A stretch of 64,000 nucleotides of DNA from Streptomyces sp. TRM70350 (GTDB lineage: Bacteria > Actinomycetota > Actinomycetes > Streptomycetales > Streptomycetaceae), in NCBI RefSeq assembly GCF_019219825.1, contig NZ_JAHUXH010000037.1:1-64000 (forward strand), read 5' to 3'. The notes under the pieces were generated by a model. The model made no database searches. It was not told where the DNA came from and saw only the letters and a program-made list of their open reading frames with translations. Position numbers and translations under genes: made by a program. Below are positions 60,881 through 64,000 of this stretch, in pieces; position 1 is the first letter of the stretch, and the number at the start of each line of letters is the position of its first letter.

Positions 60881-62113
60881 GTGGCCGCGCACCCCGCGCC
60901 TCCCCAGGCGCCCCCGAAGCCCACCTGGGACCCCAGGAAGGCGGCCCCTCCGTTCCCGCTGCTGCGGCCGACCATCCGGATACGGCTCACGCTGCTGTAC
61001 GGCGGCATGTTCCTGATCGCCGGCATCATGCTGCTGTCGATCATCTACCTGCTCGCCGCGAACGCCATGAACGTGGGCAGTGACCTGCCCTTCAAGATCC
61101 TCTCCGGCCAGGTGGCGAGCGAGACCTGCAACTTCCCCGGCTCGCCGACCGCGGACGAGCTCAACCAGGCCATGAACGCCTGCGTCAACGAGCAGCGCCA
61201 GCACGCCCTGGACAACCTGCTCAGCCGCTCCCTGCTGGCCCTGCTCGGCCTCGCCGTGATCGCCTTCGCGTTCGGTTACGCCATGGCCGGCCGGGTGCTC
61301 TCGCCGCTCGGGCGGATCACCCGCACCGCGCGCGCGGTCGCCGGGTCGGATCTGTCCCGGCGGATCGAGCTGGACGGTCCGGACGACGAGCTCAAGGAGC
61401 TGGCCGACACCTTCGACGACATGCTGGAGCGGCTGCAGCGGGCCTTCACCGCCCAGCAGCGCTTCGTCGGCAACGCCTCTCACGAGCTCAGAACCCCGCT
61501 CGCGATCAACCGCACGCTCCTCGAAGTGCACCTGTCCGACCCGAACGCGCCGGTGGAGCTCCAGCAGCTCGGCAAGACGCTGCTGGCCACCAACGAGCGC
61601 AGCGAGCAGCTCGTGGAGGGTCTGCTGCTGCTGGCCCGCAGCGACAACCAGATCGTCGAGCGGGGGCCCGTGGACCTCGCCGAGGTCGCCTCGCAGGCCA
61701 TCGACCAGGTCCACGCCGAGGCGGACGCCAAGGGTGTGGAGATCCGCGGCAATCGTGAGCCCGCGGTCGTCCAGGGCAACGGCGTCCTGCTGGAGCGGAT
61801 CGCGCTGAACCTGGTGCAGAACGCCGTCCGGTACAACGTCCCCGAGGGCGGCTGGGTCGAGGTCACCACCGAGATCCAGCACGGCCAGGCCGTCCTGGTC
61901 GTGGCGAACACCGGGCCGGTGGTGCCGGCGTACGAGATCGACAATCTCTTCGAGCCCTTCCGGAGACTGCGCACGGAGCGCACCGGCAGCGACAAGGGCG
62001 TCGGCCTCGGCCTGTCCATCGTCCGGTCCGTGGCCCGGGCGCACGGCGGGCACATCGCGGCGCGGCCGCGGGAGGGAGGCGGGCTCGTGATGCGGGTCAC
62101 CTTCCCGATCTGA
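60881..62113 (+). CDS. cutS: Sensor histidine kinase CutS
   Basis: A 410-residue sensor. Membrane segments at about 38-60 and 113-135 enclose an extracytoplasmic loop of about 50 residues with exactly two cysteines, Cys83 and Cys101, spaced to form a disulfide; CutS is thought to sense redox/folding state through this pair. A HAMP linker follows (RVLSPLGRITRTARAVAGSD), then the dimerisation helix with His201 in FVGNASHELRTPLAIN and the ATPase with NLVQNAVRYN, GSDKGVGLGLSIVRSVARAH. GTG 60881 is 6 bases past cutR, so the two are cotranscribed. Confidence 0.95.
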   Translation: MAAHPAPPQAPPKPTWDPRKAAPPFPLLRPTIRIRLTLLYGGMFLIAGIMLLSIIYLLAANAMNVGSDLPFKILSGQVASETCNFPGSPTADELNQAMNACVNEQRQHALDNLLSRSLLALLGLAVIAFAFGYAMAGRVLSPLGRITRTARAVAGSDLSRRIELDGPDDELKELADTFDDMLERLQRAFTAQQRFVGNASHELRTPLAINRTLLEVHLSDPNAPVELQQLGKTLLATNERSEQLVEGLLLLARSDNQIVERGPVDLAEVASQAIDQVHAEADAKGVEIRGNREPAVVQGNGVLLERIALNLVQNAVRYNVPEGGWVEVTTEIQHGQAVLVVANTGPVVPAYEIDNLFEPFRRLRTERTGSDKGVGLGLSIVRSVARAHGGHIAARPREGGGLVMRVTFPI

Positions 62114-62184
62114 GAGCCCGGCGACACACCCGGGGATGTTCGCTTTGCGCGGAATTTTCGGGGCACCCGTCCGGTCGCTCCTTG

Positions 62185-62273
62185 TGTGATCGATCACAAA
62201 GACGATTTTCTGGCTATCTACTCTCCGTGATCATGCGGGCTGTCGGAAAGCCCGGAAAATCCGGGTTTTCCGG
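62185..62273. promoter_or_regulatory. Palindrome TGTGATCGATCACA and a hairpin in the cutS-DUF4193 gap
   Basis: TGTGATCGATCACA at 62185-62198 is a perfect 14-bp palindrome with half-sites TGTGA/TCACA of Crp type but a 4-base rather than 6-base centre. CCGGAAAA (62252-62259) pairs with TTTTCCGG (62266-62273) around TCCGGG. The 392-base gap (62114-62505) contains no gene. One of these could be a regulator site for the DUF4193 gene, or the hairpin could terminate cutS transcripts; sequence alone does not decide. Confidence 0.45.
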
Positions 62274-62505
62274 TGGCTTGATCACGGGAAGTACACGGTG
62301 AGACGCCTTTGAAGTGCGACATTCGGACGGTGTACGGTCCCGATCGCCATCCAAGCCGATCACTTGTGAGGAGTCCGGTTGGGTGTCGATTGAGTAACAG
62401 ACCTTGATGTGAGGCAAAATCTCCGCCTCGGGTCGGGCACAAGTCCGGCCTCTCACGCGTTACGTGCGCTGGAGACACCGCAGACACCCGGAGGGGGAGA
62501 GCGAC

Positions 62506-62802
62506 ATGGCAACCGACTACGACACCCCACGCAAGACCGACGACGACGTCGACTCGGACAGCCTTGAAGAGCTGAAGGCCCGGCGGAACGACAAGTCCGC
62601 CTCGGCCGTGGACGTCGACGAGTTCGAGGCCGCCGAGGGCTTGGAGCTGCCCGGCGCCGACCTCTCGAACGAGGAACTGGCGGTCCGCGTACTGCCCAAG
62701 CAGCAGGACGAGTTCACCTGTATGAGCTGCTTCCTGGTGCACCACCGCAGCCAGCTGGCCCGGGAGAAGAACGGTCAGCCGATCTGCCGCGACTGCGACT
62801 GA
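62506..62802 (+). CDS. DUF4193 zinc-finger protein
   Basis: A 98-residue acidic protein with a C-terminal zinc ribbon. It reads MATDYDTPRKTDDDVDSDSL, LEELKARRNDKSASAVDVDE, FEAAEGLELPGADLSNEELA, LPKQQDEFTCMSCFLVHHRS and QLAREKNGQPICRDCD. CxxC...CxxC should bind one Zn. DUF4193 homologues are strictly conserved in actinobacteria (Rv2699c in M. tuberculosis, reported as essential) and sit near suhB, dut and the principal sigma factor. GGAGGGGGAGAGCGAC precedes ATG 62506. Role unknown, possibly transcription or ribosome related. Confidence 0.92.
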   Translation: MATDYDTPRKTDDDVDSDSLEELKARRNDKSASAVDVDEFEAAEGLELPGADLSNEELAVRVLPKQQDEFTCMSCFLVHHRSQLAREKNGQPICRDCD

Positions 62803-62815
62803 GGCGGGGTCGGCC

Positions 62816-63754
62816 GTGACTGGCTCGACCCCACCTCGGAAGCGCCGCTTCCCCTGGGGAGCGGACTCGGGGCCGTCCGACGGCCCTCACGGCGTGCGTG
62901 ACGACGAGCGGGGCTCCTCCGGCACGGGACCGGTCCCTACGGGGTCGGCCTCGCTCGAACCGGCCGGTGACCGGGCTGACCTCCCGGTGCCGGCTCAGGA
63001 CCCCACCCCCGTCGCCAGGCGCCGGGCGGCGGTGATCCGAGACAGGGCCAGGGACCTGGCCAGGCATGGCGTCCGCAAGGGCGGCCGACACGCCAGGGCG
63101 GGCCTCGGGTACCTCGCCGACCGGCTGATCGAGATCGCCCCGCGGATCCCCGTACGAGACCTGGCGACGCTGCGCGGGCAGTTCCCGGGCCTCGGTCCCG
63201 AACAGCTCGCGGACAAGCTGGTCGCGGGCGCGGCGAAGGCTTCGGCGACGGTCGGAGCGGGCGTGGGAGCGGCGGCGATGCTGCCCGTGCCGCCCGCGAT
63301 GCCCGCGGAGCTGGCCGCGGAGATCACCGGCGTCGCCGCGATAGAGCTCAAGCTGATCGCCGAGCTCCACGAGGTCTACGGCGTGCGGCCGCCGGGCAAT
63401 CTGAAGGACCGCAGCAGCGCCTATCTGAAGTCCTGGTCGGAGGAGCGCGGGATCGATCCCCTGAGGCCCTCCACGGTGAACTCCGCCCTCGGCGGTCACA
63501 TGAAGCGGCAGCTGCGGCAGCAGATCATGAAGCGCATGGTGCGCAACCTGCCCAACCTGATGCCGTTCATGGTGGGGGCCGCGGTCGGCGCGGCCATGAA
63601 CCGGCGGGACACCAAGAAGCTCGCTGCGCGGATCCGGGCGGACCTGCGCACGATGCAGGTGCCGTGGGACCAGCTGACGGAGCTGCCGCCGCTGGAGCGG
63701 CCCGCGGACGCGCTGCCGATGGGCAACGGGGAGCCGCAGGAGCCCGGGCGCTGA
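62816..63754 (+). CDS. Conserved hypothetical helical protein
   Basis: A 312-residue protein. About 70 N-terminal residues are low complexity. Helical blocks follow: RRRAAVIRDRARDLARHGVR, RAGLGYLADRLIEIAPRIPV, AGVGAAAMLPVPPAMPAELA then AEITGVAAIELKLIAELHEV, and KRQLRQQIMKRMVRNLPNLM then PFMVGAAVGAAMNRRDTKKL. The glycine-zipper-like amphipathic segments recall EcsC-type membrane-associated proteins, but the match is loose. GTG 62816 is 14 bases past the DUF4193 stop, so the two likely form an operon. Confidence 0.75.
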   Translation: MTGSTPPRKRRFPWGADSGPSDGPHGVRDDERGSSGTGPVPTGSASLEPAGDRADLPVPAQDPTPVARRRAAVIRDRARDLARHGVRKGGRHARAGLGYLADRLIEIAPRIPVRDLATLRGQFPGLGPEQLADKLVAGAAKASATVGAGVGAAAMLPVPPAMPAELAAEITGVAAIELKLIAELHEVYGVRPPGNLKDRSSAYLKSWSEERGIDPLRPSTVNSALGGHMKRQLRQQIMKRMVRNLPNLMPFMVGAAVGAAMNRRDTKKLAARIRADLRTMQVPWDQLTELPPLERPADALPMGNGEPQEPGR

Positions 63755-63765
63755 CCGGCGCCGCT

Positions 63766-64000
63766 GTTACGCGGCAGCCGCTTCCCTAGCCGTCCTGATC
63801 GCCTCCGCCAGCCGCTGCGGCTCACGCGTCGACAGGTACAGGTACGGCGTCGGGTCCGCCGGGTCGGTGATCTCGACGCGCAGGGCCGTGGGGATGTACG
63901 CGCGCAGCAGCATGAAGGCGCGGGTGTCGGCCTTGTGGGTCCGCCAGGCCCGGGCCTCCTCCGGGCCCAGGACCTCCGCCTCGCCCAGCGCCGTGACCGG
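63766..64000 (-). CDS. DUF3093 domain-containing protein (3' end only)
   Basis: Reading into the window from the right edge, the minus strand encodes PVTALGEAEVLGPEEARAWR, THKADTRAFMLLRAYIPTAL, RVEITDPADPTPYLYLSTRE and PQRLAEAIRTAREAAAA, ending in TAA at 63766-63768. This is the C-terminal domain of DUF3093, a two-segment membrane protein family that sits between dut and DUF4193 in many actinobacteria. The start and membrane part lie outside the window. Confidence 0.8.

Overview
This window is chromosomal DNA of a Streptomyces (order Kitasatosporales). The DNA is very GC-rich, GTG and TTG starts are common, and the gene set is diagnostic: the principal sigma factor hrdB directly downstream of a whiH-type sporulation regulator, the FtsZ regulator sepH, the CutRS two-component system, and split topoisomerase IV genes (parE and parC about 11 kb apart). 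From memory the gene order matches the S. coelicolor core stretch around SCO5806-SCO5866; no database was consulted. I see no rRNA, tRNA, CRISPR array or prophage.

Layout. 1-1.3 kb: an IS110-family element whose transposase has an unusual C-terminal helix-turn-helix. 1.4-8.6 kb: small accessory genes (DUF3592, TerD, DUF4937, a histidine phosphatase), a frameshifted ADP-ribosylglycohydrolase, a decayed TetR gene, then rnhB and two conserved hypotheticals. 8.9-19.2 kb: a RecQ helicase fused to a phosphoribosyltransferase-like domain, a DUF4192 gene, a glycogen-debranching-like gene whose 3' end is triplicated, a NUDIX/NrtR regulator with a palindromic operator, and a fused ABC transporter. 19.4-26.2 kb: whiH, hrdB, a trypsin-like protease, a DUF7455 zinc ribbon and parE. 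26.2-30.7 kb: DUF485 plus a sodium/solute symporter (ActP/MctC-like), convergent with a CitAB/DcuSR-type two-component system. 30.7-34.3 kb: an iron-box-controlled sucrase/ferredoxin-like gene and two divergent citrate synthases, one carrying its own N-terminal DNA-binding domain next to a perfect palindrome. 34.3-42.7 kb: DUF6082 and accessory hypotheticals, a CobW GTPase, parC and a catalytic/non-catalytic M16 peptidase pair. 42.7-53.9 kb: a c-di-AMP riboswitch with an M23 peptidase, a GntR regulator, ptsH with a DasR-like site, a Pat-type lysine acetyltransferase, DUF5998, a phosphodiesterase family gene, thymidine kinase, a glyoxalase-fold protein, a sulfurtransferase and sepH. 54-64 kb: a frameshifted membrane gene, an aldonolactone oxidase, an MFS transporter, hemH, an inositol monophosphatase, cutRS, DUF4193, a helical hypothetical and a DUF3093 gene cut by the window edge.

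Themes. Growth and chromosome maintenance (hrdB, topoisomerase IV, RecQ, RNase HII, sepH) is interleaved with central-carbon sensing (symporter and sensor, citrate synthases, HPr, Pat) and wall or secretion-stress functions (c-di-AMP/M23, CutRS). The most novel-looking unit is the citrate synthase pair at 31.7-34.3 kb: an enzyme with a built-in helix-turn-helix facing a 9-3-9 palindrome that overlaps a consensus -35, with a matching half-site inside the partner gene. Several genes are broken at G/C homopolymers, so either local decay or indel errors in the assembly must be considered.
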